The notes under the pieces: model-generated
The model's input: the letters and a program-made list of their open reading frames with translations, nothing else
What the model was told of the DNA's origin: nothing
Databases searched by the model: none
Shown: piece by piece, positions 54,880 through 64,000 of the stretch
Numbering within the stretch: position 1 is the first letter of the stretch
How the letters are laid out: each line of letters begins with the position of its first letter
Position numbers and translations under genes: made by a program
NCBI GenBank assembly: GCA_003216955.1
Contig: QCHZ01000004.1
Coordinates: 1-64,000 of the forward strand
DNA length: 64,000 nt
DNA from: Prochlorococcus sp. AG-402-I21
GTDB taxonomy: Bacteria; Cyanobacteriota; Cyanobacteriia; PCC-6307; Cyanobiaceae
Direction of reading: 5' to 3'

Positions 54880-55610
54880 ATAGAAAGGAGGCTCATAAGA
54901 CCTATTGTTAATAAAATCACCCCACTAATTGGTGGAATCCATTTCCCGATAGGTCTTAACGATAATAATTTTGGAATACTTGCTGCAAAAGTACCTGCTA
55001 CAAATAAAGGAAGAATTTGCCCAATCGCAAAACTTCCAAGAAAAATGGTGCCAGTAAGAGGATTTCCTTGCTTAGCAACCCAGGCGAGAAGAACTGCAAG
55101 AACAGGAGTAGTACAAGGCGAAGAGGCTAATCCAAAAGCAAAACCCGCTGAAACTGGAGCGAATGCGGGAGGAACTTGATTTGTCCAAAGCTCAGGATTA
55201 GGACCAGATGGAAGAGAGAATTTAAAAAACCCAAGAAGATTCAGGCCCATAATTATGGCTAGAAAGCTTATAAAAATTGAAAAGAAACCTGGTAATTGAC
55301 CATAAATTTTCCCTAAAAACCCGCTTAGACTTCCCAATAGCACTAGTGAAATAACTATACCGCTGCAGAAACTAATTGTTTTTTGTAAAGGGGTTTGGTT
55401 ATTTTTAAATCCAGCTAAATATGCAACTGTTATTGGTAAAAGTGATAATGAACAGGGCCCAAAACTAGTTAAAAGTCCTCCCGTGAAAACTATCAGGATT
55501 GTTAATGGGGTTGGATTATTGAGCCCATTATTAATTAACTGCTCGCCATGACGAGTCAAATCAGAGAAAATTAAACTTATAGAAGAAATGTTCAAAAAAA
55601 GATTTGCCAA
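54870..55610 (-). CDS. ccdA: thiol-disulfide transporter CcdA
   Basis: This 246-residue protein has six membrane spans. The two conserved cysteines are in TSFGPCSLSLLP and ASSPCTTPVLA. It passes reducing power from cytoplasmic thioredoxin to the lumen, keeping apocytochrome c thiols reduced for Ccs1, its neighbour. Pairing with ccs1 is typical of cyanobacteria. Confidence 0.93.
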   Translation of the reverse strand: MANLFLNISSISLIFSDLTRHGEQLINNGLNNPTPLTILIVFTGGLLTSFGPCSLSLLPITVAYLAGFKNNQTPLQKTISFCSGIVISLVLLGSLSGFLGKIYGQLPGFFSIFISFLAIIMGLNLLGFFKFSLPSGPNPELWTNQVPPAFAPVSAGFAFGLASSPCTTPVLAVLLAWVAKQGNPLTGTIFLGSFAIGQILPLFVAGTFAASIPKLLSLRPIGKWIPPISGVILLTIGLMSLLSIWI

Positions 55611-55629
55611 TCTACGTTCTTACACCAGA

Positions 55630-56862
55630 TTATCTAGTTAGAAGTCTATTTGAGGAATTTTTAATTAATAAATCTGAAGACTCTATGGAGGATCTGATCA
55701 ATAAGGAAGCAATTAATAAGCTTGAAATCAATGAGTTTCCTCCATAACTAATCAAAGGGAAGGGTAGGCCAGTTGTAGGCATTGCTCCTGATGAAACTGC
55801 TATATGCATAATTGATTGGCCAACAAGAATAGTACCTGATCCCATAGATATTAGTTTAGAATAATTATTTCTACAATTAAGAGATATCTTAAGAGTTAAA
55901 TATGCAATAACAAGCAAGAATGATAAAAGTAAAATAGATCCAAAGAATCCAAATTCTTCAGCAAAAATAGCAAATATAAAATCAGTACTTCTGTAGGGCA
56001 AATATTGTAATTTTTGCATTGAAAGACCGTAACCTTCTCCGAAGAGACCACCAGAACCAATAGCATAAAGACTCTGAATTAATTGATAACCACTTCCTTG
56101 TGGATCTTTCCATGGATTAATAAATGACATAACGCGACTTTGTTGATACGCATTAAAAAAAATGCTTATTGAACCAATAAAAAAGCCTGATAAAGCCGTG
56201 TTAAATAGATAGCGGAAATTAATACCAGATGCTAAGGCAATCGTCCAAAGTAATATCCCTATTAATGCAGCAGTACTTAGATTTGGCTGTTTTATAATTA
56301 ATATAATTATGGATGCAAAAATAGTTAACCAAAAAAGTTTTTTTTCTGAATTGATTCTTTCCCATTGACCAAAAAGCTTTGCACTTTGGAGAATGATAAA
56401 AGGTTTGATTAACTCAGATGGTTGAATTTGGATTGGGCCGAGAATCAACCATCGAGTAGACCCATTAACAGTGCTACCGAAAAAGCTTGTTGATGCAATT
56501 AGAACCATACCTATGAAAAGGCAAGGTCCTGATAGCCTAAGCCAACTTTTTAAATTGATATTAATTGCTAAATAAAAGATGCTCCAACTAGCTGCCAGCC
56601 AAATTAGTTGTCTTTTTATGTAATAAGCACCTTCACCCATTTCTCTAGTTGCTACCCACCAACTAGCTGATCCAAGTATGAAAATTCCAGATATGCTCCA
56701 AAAGGTAATTAATCCCATGATTAAACGCCCCTCCTTCGGCCAAAAAGACCAAGGCAATGGAAGTATCGTGTTGTTTATTAAATTACCCAGATCATTTTTT
56801 GGTTGAGGAGGTTTTTTCCCTTTGGGTTTAGAGAGGATTTTTTTATTAGAAATATTACTCAA
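55630..56862 (-). CDS. ftsW: FtsW/RodA/SpoVE peptidoglycan polymerase
   Basis: The 410-residue SEDS protein has about ten membrane spans after a basic Pro/Lys-rich N-terminal tail. GSTRWLILGPIQIQPSELIKPF, FINPWKDPQGSGYQLIQSLYAIGSGG and TTGLPFPLISYGGNS are the FtsW signature, with the catalytic Asp near WKDPQG. It polymerises septal peptidoglycan with a PBP partner. It starts 377 bases from the divergent atp operon. Confidence 0.95.
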   Translation of the reverse strand: MSNISNKKILSKPKGKKPPQPKNDLGNLINNTILPLPWSFWPKEGRLIMGLITFWSISGIFILGSASWWVATREMGEGAYYIKRQLIWLAASWSIFYLAININLKSWLRLSGPCLFIGMVLIASTSFFGSTVNGSTRWLILGPIQIQPSELIKPFIILQSAKLFGQWERINSEKKLFWLTIFASIIILIIKQPNLSTAALIGILLWTIALASGINFRYLFNTALSGFFIGSISIFFNAYQQSRVMSFINPWKDPQGSGYQLIQSLYAIGSGGLFGEGYGLSMQKLQYLPYRSTDFIFAIFAEEFGFFGSILLLSFLLVIAYLTLKISLNCRNNYSKLISMGSGTILVGQSIMHIAVSSGAMPTTGLPFPLISYGGNSLISSLLIASLLIRSSIESSDLLIKNSSNRLLTR

Positions 56863-57239
56863 AGGATCTTTTGTTCATACACCATTGAGCCGTCGAATTC
56901 CAATTTTGCCAAGTCTTTATATGTAATTAATTTACTTTTTTAAGGAATTTCATAAAAATCAAGAAGATTTTTATTAGTTAAACTTTAATTGTTAATTTTA
57001 TATCACTTCGATTACTTTTTTAAATAGATTATCTATTGATTTAGATTGGATAAATAAACTGTTTTAAATTTTTGATCAAGTTGATCAATTAAGAAGCTTT
57101 TCAATTTAGTAATAAAAAATTTTTTTGTTTTGATGCAAGTCTCGTGATAGATTCCCCGGGCCTTTGCAGAGAGCTTAGGTGTCTTGTTTGCAAAACAACT
57201 TCTCAATATCACTAAGGAACTCCAATAGGAGGAATTTTT
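56863..57239. other. 377-base divergent regulatory spacer, ftsW / atp operon
   Basis: No gene is visible. The stretch is AT-rich with many T-tracts. A short palindromic pair at 57072-57088 is listed separately. An AGGAGG ribosome binding site at about 57228-57233 serves atp1. The atp promoter should lie around 57100-57160, where TTGATGC is followed by a TAGATT-like -10 box; the match is loose. Confidence 0.55.
57072..57088. repeat. tandem palindrome TTGATCAA in the atp upstream region
   Basis: TTGATCAA occurs twice, separated by one base (57072-57079 and 57081-57088). Each copy is a perfect eight-base palindrome, and together they form a symmetric 17-base site, compatible with a dimeric regulator. 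Chance is possible in AT-rich DNA. Confidence 0.45.
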
Positions 57240-57659
57240 GTGGCATCTGAGACTGTTGAAAATTGCTCAAGTCATAATCCTCTTCTGGATTTTGATTCAT
57301 TGGACTCATCGTCCGGAGTCAAATCAGACGAATATCTTGAACTTCAATTTCGAGTATTTCGTCTGGCATTTTTATTGACTATTTTTTCTGTTGGCATAGC
57401 AGGTTTCTTTTGGGGAATCCAAGCTGGTGCAAGCCTTTTTGTAGGTGCTTTATCAGGAATTTTTTATTTTCGCTTGCTTGCTCGCGGAGTTGAAAGACTA
57501 GGTACTTCATCAAAAATCGTCGGTAAAGTCCAGTTGTTAGTTCCGGTCCTTTTAGTTTTGGTATCTTCTAGATTTCCTCAACTTGATTTAATTCCGGCTT
57601 TATTAGGATTTTTGCTTTATAAACCAGCGTTAATTATTCAGTTTCTATCAATGCCTTAG
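57240..57659 (+). CDS. atp1: ATP synthase assembly protein I
   Basis: This 139-residue membrane protein (AtpI/Atp1) with four hydrophobic segments heads the atp operon. It helps assemble the c-ring and is not part of the final enzyme. Start is GTG at 57240 with a strong AGGAGG about seven bases before it. The polar N-terminal 35 residues are lineage-specific. Confidence 0.9.
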   Translation: MASETVENCSSHNPLLDFDSLDSSSGVKSDEYLELQFRVFRLAFLLTIFSVGIAGFFWGIQAGASLFVGALSGIFYFRLLARGVERLGTSSKIVGKVQLLVPVLLVLVSSRFPQLDLIPALLGFLLYKPALIIQFLSMP

Positions 57660-57734
57660 GTGTGTTTTAGAAATTAAATTTTTAAGTTTTGTTTGTTTGG
57701 CGTTTATTTTCTACGCAACCTAACTTCCAGAGAA

Positions 57735-58460
57735 ATGGGTTTTTTGCCATTTGTTTTCCCTTTGGCTGAGTTAGAGGTGGGTCAACATCTCTATTGGCAG
57801 ATTGGAAATTTTAGAATTCACGGCCAAGTTTTTATGACTTCATGGCTGCTCATAGGCGCTTTGCTTGCCTTAGTGGTCATTGGAACAAAAAAAATGGAGC
57901 GTGATCCAAAAGGTGTACAAAATCTTTTGGAATTTCTATGGGATTACATACGTGATCTAGCAAGAACACAAATTGGTGAAAAGGTTTATAGAGATTGGAT
58001 GCCTTTCATCGGAACCCTCTTTCTGTTCATATTTGTGAGCAACTGGGGCGGAGCATTAGTTCCATGGAAGCTGATTGAACTACCAAGTGGTGAACTTGGG
58101 GCACCTACAGCTGACATAAATACGACTGTTGCTCTAGCACTACTGGTATCTCTCTCATATTTTTATGCGGGGTTGAGCAATAAAGGTTTGCGTTACTTCG
58201 AGTATTACGTTCACCCAACGCCAATAATGCTCCCATTCAAAATTGTTGAAGACTTTACAAAGCCTCTTTCTCTCTCCTTCCGTTTATTTGGAAACATTCT
58301 TGCGGATGAACTTGTTGTAGCGGTACTTGTCTTTCTTGTACCTCTTGTTCTACCCGTTCCTGTTATGTTTCTAGGCTTGTTTACTAGTGCTATTCAAGCT
58401 CTGATTTTTGCAACTCTTGCTGCCTATTACATCGGGGAAGCAGTTGAAGAGCATCATTAA
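57735..58460 (+). CDS. atpB: ATP synthase subunit a
   Basis: From ATG 57735 the product has 241 residues with five or six spans. [22 protein letters not shown] contains the essential Arg (in SFRLFGN) that releases protons from the c-ring. [22 protein letters not shown] is the C-terminal helix. A TTG-started extension to 57693 adds 14 residues that do not fit the family and is not used. Confidence 0.95.
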   Translation: MGFLPFVFPLAELEVGQHLYWQIGNFRIHGQVFMTSWLLIGALLALVVIGTKKMERDPKGVQNLLEFLWDYIRDLARTQIGEKVYRDWMPFIGTLFLFIFVSNWGGALVPWKLIELPSGELGAPTADINTTVALALLVSLSYFYAGLSNKGLRYFEYYVHPTPIMLPFKIVEDFTKPLSLSFRLFGNILADELVVAVLVFLVPLVLPVPVMFLGLFTSAIQALIFATLAAYYIGEAVEEHH

Positions 58461-58595
58461 TCATTATTTTTTGCTACTGAATTAACTTTTCAATGGCAAA
58501 TTTCCTGCTTTGAGGCCTGCAATTCTTTCATTATCTTCTCAAGAACTATGAGATGCACCCCTCGCAGGTATAAACTCCCGGTCACAACTCTATAA

Positions 58596-58877
<282 letters not shown>

Positions 58878-58880
58878 ATA

Positions 58881-58942
58881 TTTCAAAAAGGGGCTGTTTG
58901 AATCAATCAATTTGATTAACTATTCAGCCCCAATATTTGAAA
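58881..58942 (+). terminator. long hairpin downstream of the c-subunit gene
   Basis: TTTCAAA (58881-58887) pairs with TTTGAAA (58936-58942), and GGGGCTG (58890-58896) with CAGCCCC (58925-58931). The loop contains further AT complementarity (ATCAA and TTGAT). It lies three bases after the atpE stop. There is no uridine run, so it probably acts as an RNA 3' stabiliser or partial terminator. Confidence 0.65.
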
Positions 58943-59002
58943 CTCTTTAGCAAACTTCAATTGCCGTTGTACGGCTCGCTTAAATTCTTGCACCCCTAGC
59001 TA

Positions 59003-59464
59003 ATGCCAACTTTGTTTTTGTTTGGTGCCTCTGAGGGAGGTCTGTTTGATTTCGATGCAACCCTTCCGCTGATGGCGGTTCAAGTTGTATTACTTACTTT
59101 CATACTTAATGCTCTTTTCTTCAAGCCTGTTGGACGGGTAGTTGAAGAAAGAGAGGATTATGTAAATACAAGTCGAGCAGAAGCAAAGAAAAAAATCGCT
59201 GAGGTTGAAAGACTAGAGACTGAACTTAAAGATCAGCTCAAAAAAGCACGTCTTGAAGCTCAGAAGGTGATTCTTGAGGCAGAGCAAGACTCTGAGAATC
59301 TTTATAAAGAAGCTCTTGCTCTTGCTACTTCAGAAGCAAATGCATCGAGAGAGAAAGCAAGGCGAGAGATTGATTCACAAAGGGATGAAGCTCTTAATCA
59401 ACTCAAAAGCGAGGCTGACAATCTTGGTGATTTGATCATTGAAAGACTCTTGGCAAAAAAATGA
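59003..59464 (+). CDS. atpF2: ATP synthase subunit b'
   Basis: This 153-residue protein has one N-terminal span ([19 protein letters not shown]) and then a long charged helix for the coiled-coil stator stalk. Photosynthetic bacteria use b and b' as a heterodimer. It overlaps atpF by four bases. It is also named atpG in cyanobacteria and plastids. Confidence 0.95.
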   Translation: MPTLFLFGASEGGLFDFDATLPLMAVQVVLLTFILNALFFKPVGRVVEEREDYVNTSRAEAKKKIAEVERLETELKDQLKKARLEAQKVILEAEQDSENLYKEALALATSEANASREKARREIDSQRDEALNQLKSEADNLGDLIIERLLAKK

Positions 59465-59973
59465 CTTCTTTAATTTTCGCTTCCGAAGGCTTCGGTCTAA
59501 ATTTAAATATTTTTGAGACCAACATTATCAACTTATCTGTTGTTGTTTTTGGCCTCTACAAGTTCTTGCCAGGCTTTATAGGAAAAATCCTTGAAAGAAG
59601 AAGAACTACAATCCTTTCTGACTTGAAAGAAGCAGAAGAGCGATTAGAACAAGCACAAGTTTCTCTTTCAAAAGCAAAAGACGAACTTGCTTCAGCCAAG
59701 CAAAAAGCAGACAAAATCAGAAATGATTGTAAAGCGAGAGCAGAAGCAATCCGTCTAGAGAGTGAAAAAAGAACTGTTGAGGAAATGGCAAGAATTAAAC
59801 AAGGAGCTGCATCTGACTTAAATGCTGAAGCTGCGAGAGTTACTTCTCAACTAAGAAAAGAAGCTGCAGAACTTGCTATTGAAAAAGCATTAGCAATGCT
59901 TCCTAACAGGTTAGATTCAAATACTCAAGATAATTTTCTTAAACAGTCAATTAAAAATATTGGAGACAACTAA
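59461..59973 (+). CDS. atpF: ATP synthase subunit b
   Basis: This 170-residue protein has a membrane span near residues 18-38 ([19 protein letters not shown]) and then a long heptad-rich helix [20 protein letters not shown]. It pairs with b' to hold F1 to F0. It overlaps both b' (four bases) and delta (one base). Confidence 0.95.
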   Translation: MTSLIFASEGFGLNLNIFETNIINLSVVVFGLYKFLPGFIGKILERRRTTILSDLKEAEERLEQAQVSLSKAKDELASAKQKADKIRNDCKARAEAIRLESEKRTVEEMARIKQGAASDLNAEAARVTSQLRKEAAELAIEKALAMLPNRLDSNTQDNFLKQSIKNIGDN

Positions 59974-60521
59974 TGCCATTACTTAATACCATTACTACTC
60001 CATATGCTGAGGCATTCCTTCAAGTAGCTGAGAGCCGAAGCGAGGTTGATGAAGTAGTTACTCAAGCTAAATCAATTTTAGAACTTTGGAATACTTGTCC
60101 TGAATTTAGCGATGCTATGTCATCACCAGTTTTAGAGGTTAACCAGAAGAAAGCAGCTCTTGAAAAGCTTTTCTCCAGTCAGGTCACTCCCTCGTTCTTA
60201 AACCTTTTAAAACTTTTGGCAGATCGACAAAGAATTGGATTGTTGAATTCTGTTCTTGAAAGATTATTGGAAATTTATCGAGAACAAAGAAATATTGCTT
60301 TAGCAACAATTACTTCAGCTTCAGCTCTAAATGAAGATCAACAATCTGAGCTACTCAAGAAAGTACAATCAATAGCCGGTACAGATAATTTGGAAATCGA
60401 TCTAAAAGTCGACTCCGAATTGCTAGGTGGCTTTGTGGTCAATGTTGGATCAAAGGTCATTGATGCCAGCATTGCAGGGCAAGTCAGGCGACTTGGTCTC
60501 GCTTTGGCCAAGGTCAGCTAA
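59973..60521 (+). CDS. atpH: ATP synthase subunit delta
   Basis: The 182-residue soluble OSCP/delta subunit connects the b/b' stalk to the top of the alpha3beta3 head. YAEAFLQVAESRSEVDEV is the N-terminal start of the helical domain. LLGGFVVNVGSKVIDASIAGQVRRL is the conserved C-terminal end. Confidence 0.95.
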   Translation: MPLLNTITTPYAEAFLQVAESRSEVDEVVTQAKSILELWNTCPEFSDAMSSPVLEVNQKKAALEKLFSSQVTPSFLNLLKLLADRQRIGLLNSVLERLLEIYREQRNIALATITSASALNEDQQSELLKKVQSIAGTDNLEIDLKVDSELLGGFVVNVGSKVIDASIAGQVRRLGLALAKVS

Positions 60522-60532
60522 TTCTGTCCTGA

Positions 60533-62101
<1,569 letters not shown>

Positions 62102-62133
62102 ATACAAAGGCTATCTAAGAGAGACAATCACCT

Positions 62134-63084
62134 ATGGCTAACCTCAAGGACATAAGAGACAGAATTGTATCTGTCAAAAACACCAGGAAAATCACAGAGG
62201 CGATGAGACTCGTTGCTGCTGCGAAAGTTCGCAGAGCACAGGATCAGGTCCTTCGTAGTAGACCTTTCGCTGATCGATTGGCAAGGGTTTTAGAAAATAT
62301 ACAATCAAGAATGCAGTTTGAAGCTGCTGATTCTCCTCTACTCAATAGGCGTGAAGTTAAGACAATCACTCTCTTGGCTGTTACTGGGGATAGAGGACTA
62401 TGTGGGGGCTACAATGCAAATATTATTAAACGAACAGAGAAACGGTATGCCGAATTAAAAGGGCAAGGATATAGTCCTGACCTAGTGTTAATTGGTAAGA
62501 AAGCTATAGGATACTTCGAGAATAGATCTAGTCTTTATAATATAAGAGCTACTTTTAAAGAATTAGAACAAGTTCCGACTTCTGAGGATGCTGGCTCTAT
62601 TACTAGTGAAGTATTAGCAGAATTTCTTTCTGAAAGTACTGATCGAGTAGAGGTTATTTTTACTAAGTTTGTAAGTTTGGTTAGTTGTAACCCAACAATA
62701 CAAACTCTTTTACCTTTAGATCCTCAAGGAATAGCAGATTCAGAAGATGAAATTTTCAGACTAACTACAAAAGATAGTCAATTAATTATTGAGAAAGATG
62801 CTGCTCCTTCGAATGAAGAGCCAAAATTACCATCGGATATTGTTTTTGAACAAAGTCCTGATCAACTTTTGAATGCTCTTTTACCTCTTTATTTACAGAA
62901 TCAATTACTACGTGCATTACAGGAGTCAGCTGCTTCCGAGTTGGCGAGTAGAATGACTGCAATGAATAACGCTAGTGATAATGCTAAGGAATTGGCAAAA
63001 AACCTTACTATTGATTACAACAAAGCTAGACAAGCAGCAATTACGCAAGAGATATTAGAAGTTGTGGGTGGAGCTGCAGCTTAG
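62134..63084 (+). CDS. atpG: ATP synthase subunit gamma
   Basis: This 316-residue central shaft has N-terminal and C-terminal coiled-coil helices ([20 protein letters not shown] and [14 protein letters not shown]). [15 protein letters not shown] is the conserved middle segment. A region of about 30 residues near 195-230 is the cyanobacterial/plastid insertion; the redox Cys pair of plant chloroplasts is absent. It is also called atpC in plastid nomenclature. Confidence 0.96.
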   Translation: MANLKDIRDRIVSVKNTRKITEAMRLVAAAKVRRAQDQVLRSRPFADRLARVLENIQSRMQFEAADSPLLNRREVKTITLLAVTGDRGLCGGYNANIIKRTEKRYAELKGQGYSPDLVLIGKKAIGYFENRSSLYNIRATFKELEQVPTSEDAGSITSEVLAEFLSESTDRVEVIFTKFVSLVSCNPTIQTLLPLDPQGIADSEDEIFRLTTKDSQLIIEKDAAPSNEEPKLPSDIVFEQSPDQLLNALLPLYLQNQLLRALQESAASELASRMTAMNNASDNAKELAKNLTIDYNKARQAAITQEILEVVGGAAA

Positions 63085-63137
63085 TTTCTTATAGGTTTCT
63101 GGCTTTACGAATTCATAAATTATAAGTAATTAATAAA

Positions 63138-63365
63138 GTGAATCTTGAATTTATAGAATTAGACCTTGATTGGCCTTCTGAATTAAGTGTATACGATTTG
63201 AGAAATTATATTTTATCTAAACTAGTTGAATATGGCGAACCACTCAGGTGGGCGATTACTTCAGTAACTGATCACTATGACAAAGAAATCCAGATAATAT
63301 CAGTAGAAGTTGTCTTGATTATTAATCAAGATAAGGGGACAGAAATTAATTCTGAATTGAATTAA
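63138..63365 (+). CDS. conserved hypothetical protein, 75 residues
   Basis: The frame starts with GTG at 63138, 53 bases after the gamma subunit gene. The acidic 75-residue product is predicted alpha/beta: LEFIELDLDWPSELSVYDLR, then LRWAITSV and IQIISVEVVLI strands. I recognise it as a small cyanobacterial protein without known function. It lies between atpG and the DUF3326 gene, which starts eight bases later, so the three may be co-transcribed. Confidence 0.75.
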   Translation: MNLEFIELDLDWPSELSVYDLRNYILSKLVEYGEPLRWAITSVTDHYDKEIQIISVEVVLIINQDKGTEINSELN

Positions 63366-63372
63366 TTTCTGT

Positions 63373-64000
63373 ATGACTAACGCTGAACCTTTGCCAACAT
63401 TATTGATTATTCCTACTGGCATAGGGTGCAATATTGGTGGATATGCAGGGGATGCAATCCCTGCTGCAAGATTATTGGCTTCTGCTAGTGAATGTTTAAT
63501 AACGCATCCCAATGTTATGAATGGTGGGTCTTTATATTGGTCAAATACTTGTATCCAATATGTAGAAGGATATAGTTTAAATCTTTTTGCTGCTGGAGAA
63601 GTATTTTTAAAACCAGTAAGACAACAAAAAGTAGGTTTACTTTTAGATGCTGGCTTAGAGTCTGATTTAAAGAAAAGACATTTACAAGTCGCTGACGGCT
63701 GTGTCGCAAGCTTGGGGCTGGATATTGGCCCTGTAATTACCACTGAAAGAGCTATACGAATTAATTTAAAAAAGGGTTTAAGTGGTTCAAGTTGGGGGGA
63801 TATCGAAGAACCTGATGTTCTTTTAAGAGCTGCTGAAAAATTAAAGAAAGCTGGTGCAACTGCTATTGCTGTAGTAACTCGCTTTCCTGATGATAGTGAT
63901 GGATTAGAGACTAAACTTTATCGACAAGGTAATGGTGTAGATATTATTGCTGGGGTCGAAGCTGTAATAAGTCATTTTCTTGTCAAGCATTTATTGATTC
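63373..64000 (+). CDS. DUF3326 protein, truncated by the window end
   Basis: ATG at 63373 opens a frame that is still open at 64000 (about 209 residues seen). LLIIPTGIGCNIGGYAGDAIPAARLLA, VMNGGSLYW and VADGCVASLGLDIGPV match DUF3326, a cyanobacterial and plant-plastid family of unknown function, normally about 350 residues. The second half contains AIAVVTRFPDDSDGLE. The rest of the gene lies beyond the window. Confidence 0.85.
   Translation, partial: MTNAEPLPTLLIIPTGIGCNIGGYAGDAIPAARLLASASECLITHPNVMNGGSLYWSNTCIQYVEGYSLNLFAAGEVFLKPVRQQKVGLLLDAGLESDLKKRHLQVADGCVASLGLDIGPVITTERAIRINLKKGLSGSSWGDIEEPDVLLRAAEKLKKAGATAIAVVTRFPDDSDGLETKLYRQGNGVDIIAGVEAVISHFLVKHLLI

Noticed and set aside
57693-57734. 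N-terminal extension of ATP synthase subunit a
   Set aside because: It needs a TTG start and adds residues foreign to the family; the ATG at 57735 fits.

Overview
This AT-rich window (about 35% G+C by eye) is chromosomal DNA of a marine picocyanobacterium. It is most likely a low-light Prochlorococcus, and gene content and protein wording resemble the NATL lineage. Supporting signs are RNA polymerase split into rpoC1 and rpoC2, an atp operon lacking beta and epsilon and carrying both b and b' subunits, a 50-residue high-light-inducible protein, Ycf35, a BioK-type biotin cluster and a PII protein with Phe at position 51. There is no prophage, transposase, integrase or CRISPR array. Genes are tightly packed, with many short overlaps and several TTG or GTG starts.

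Layout. Positions 1-1460 hold a 2OG-Fe(II) oxygenase and very small genes. Positions 1.6-12.2 kb form a zinc-handling island. It contains a WD40 protein, a CobW/COG0523 GTPase, an 88-residue unknown, and ZnuA, ZnuC, Zur and ZnuB. Next come a ribbon-helix-helix protein, two DUF3721 proteins (one a His-tailed lipoprotein), a His-rich outer-membrane protein, a 29-codon P-loop remnant of a second GTPase under a perfect Zur-like palindrome, and the zinc enzyme FolE. Positions 12.5-18.7 kb hold tRNA-Thr and the rimP-nusA-ylxR-infB operon. Positions 18.9-23.4 kb hold htrA, rpiA, hisD, rpsT and tatD. Positions 23.7-33.1 kb hold rpoB-rpoC1-rpoC2.

Positions 33.1-40.8 kb hold hli-rlmN, a sodium/solute symporter, a HEAT protein, a DUF2997-Ycf35-ferredoxin-aldo/keto reductase run, rsmG and a J-domain protein. 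Positions 40.8-45.5 kb are the biotin operon bioF-bioK-bioC-bioD-bioA. Positions 45.6-53.6 kb hold a Ski2-like helicase, fumC, purB, a TlyA-type methyltransferase, glnB and queF. Positions 53.6-56.9 kb hold ccs1, ccdA and ftsW. Positions 57.2-63.1 kb are the atp operon, followed by a small conserved gene and a DUF3326 gene cut by the window end.

The most interesting part is the zinc island. In order it could move zinc through an outer-membrane protein, His-rich periplasmic proteins, ZnuA, ZnuBC and then a cytoplasmic GTPase that may deliver metal to clients. ZnuA and the CobW GTPase appear to share the same inserted domain (about 110 residues), and I know no standard name for it. The second signal is the DUF3721 pair with a divergent His-rich outer-membrane gene and a 23-bp-period direct repeat between them. 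All functional statements rest on motif recognition by eye; no database search was run.
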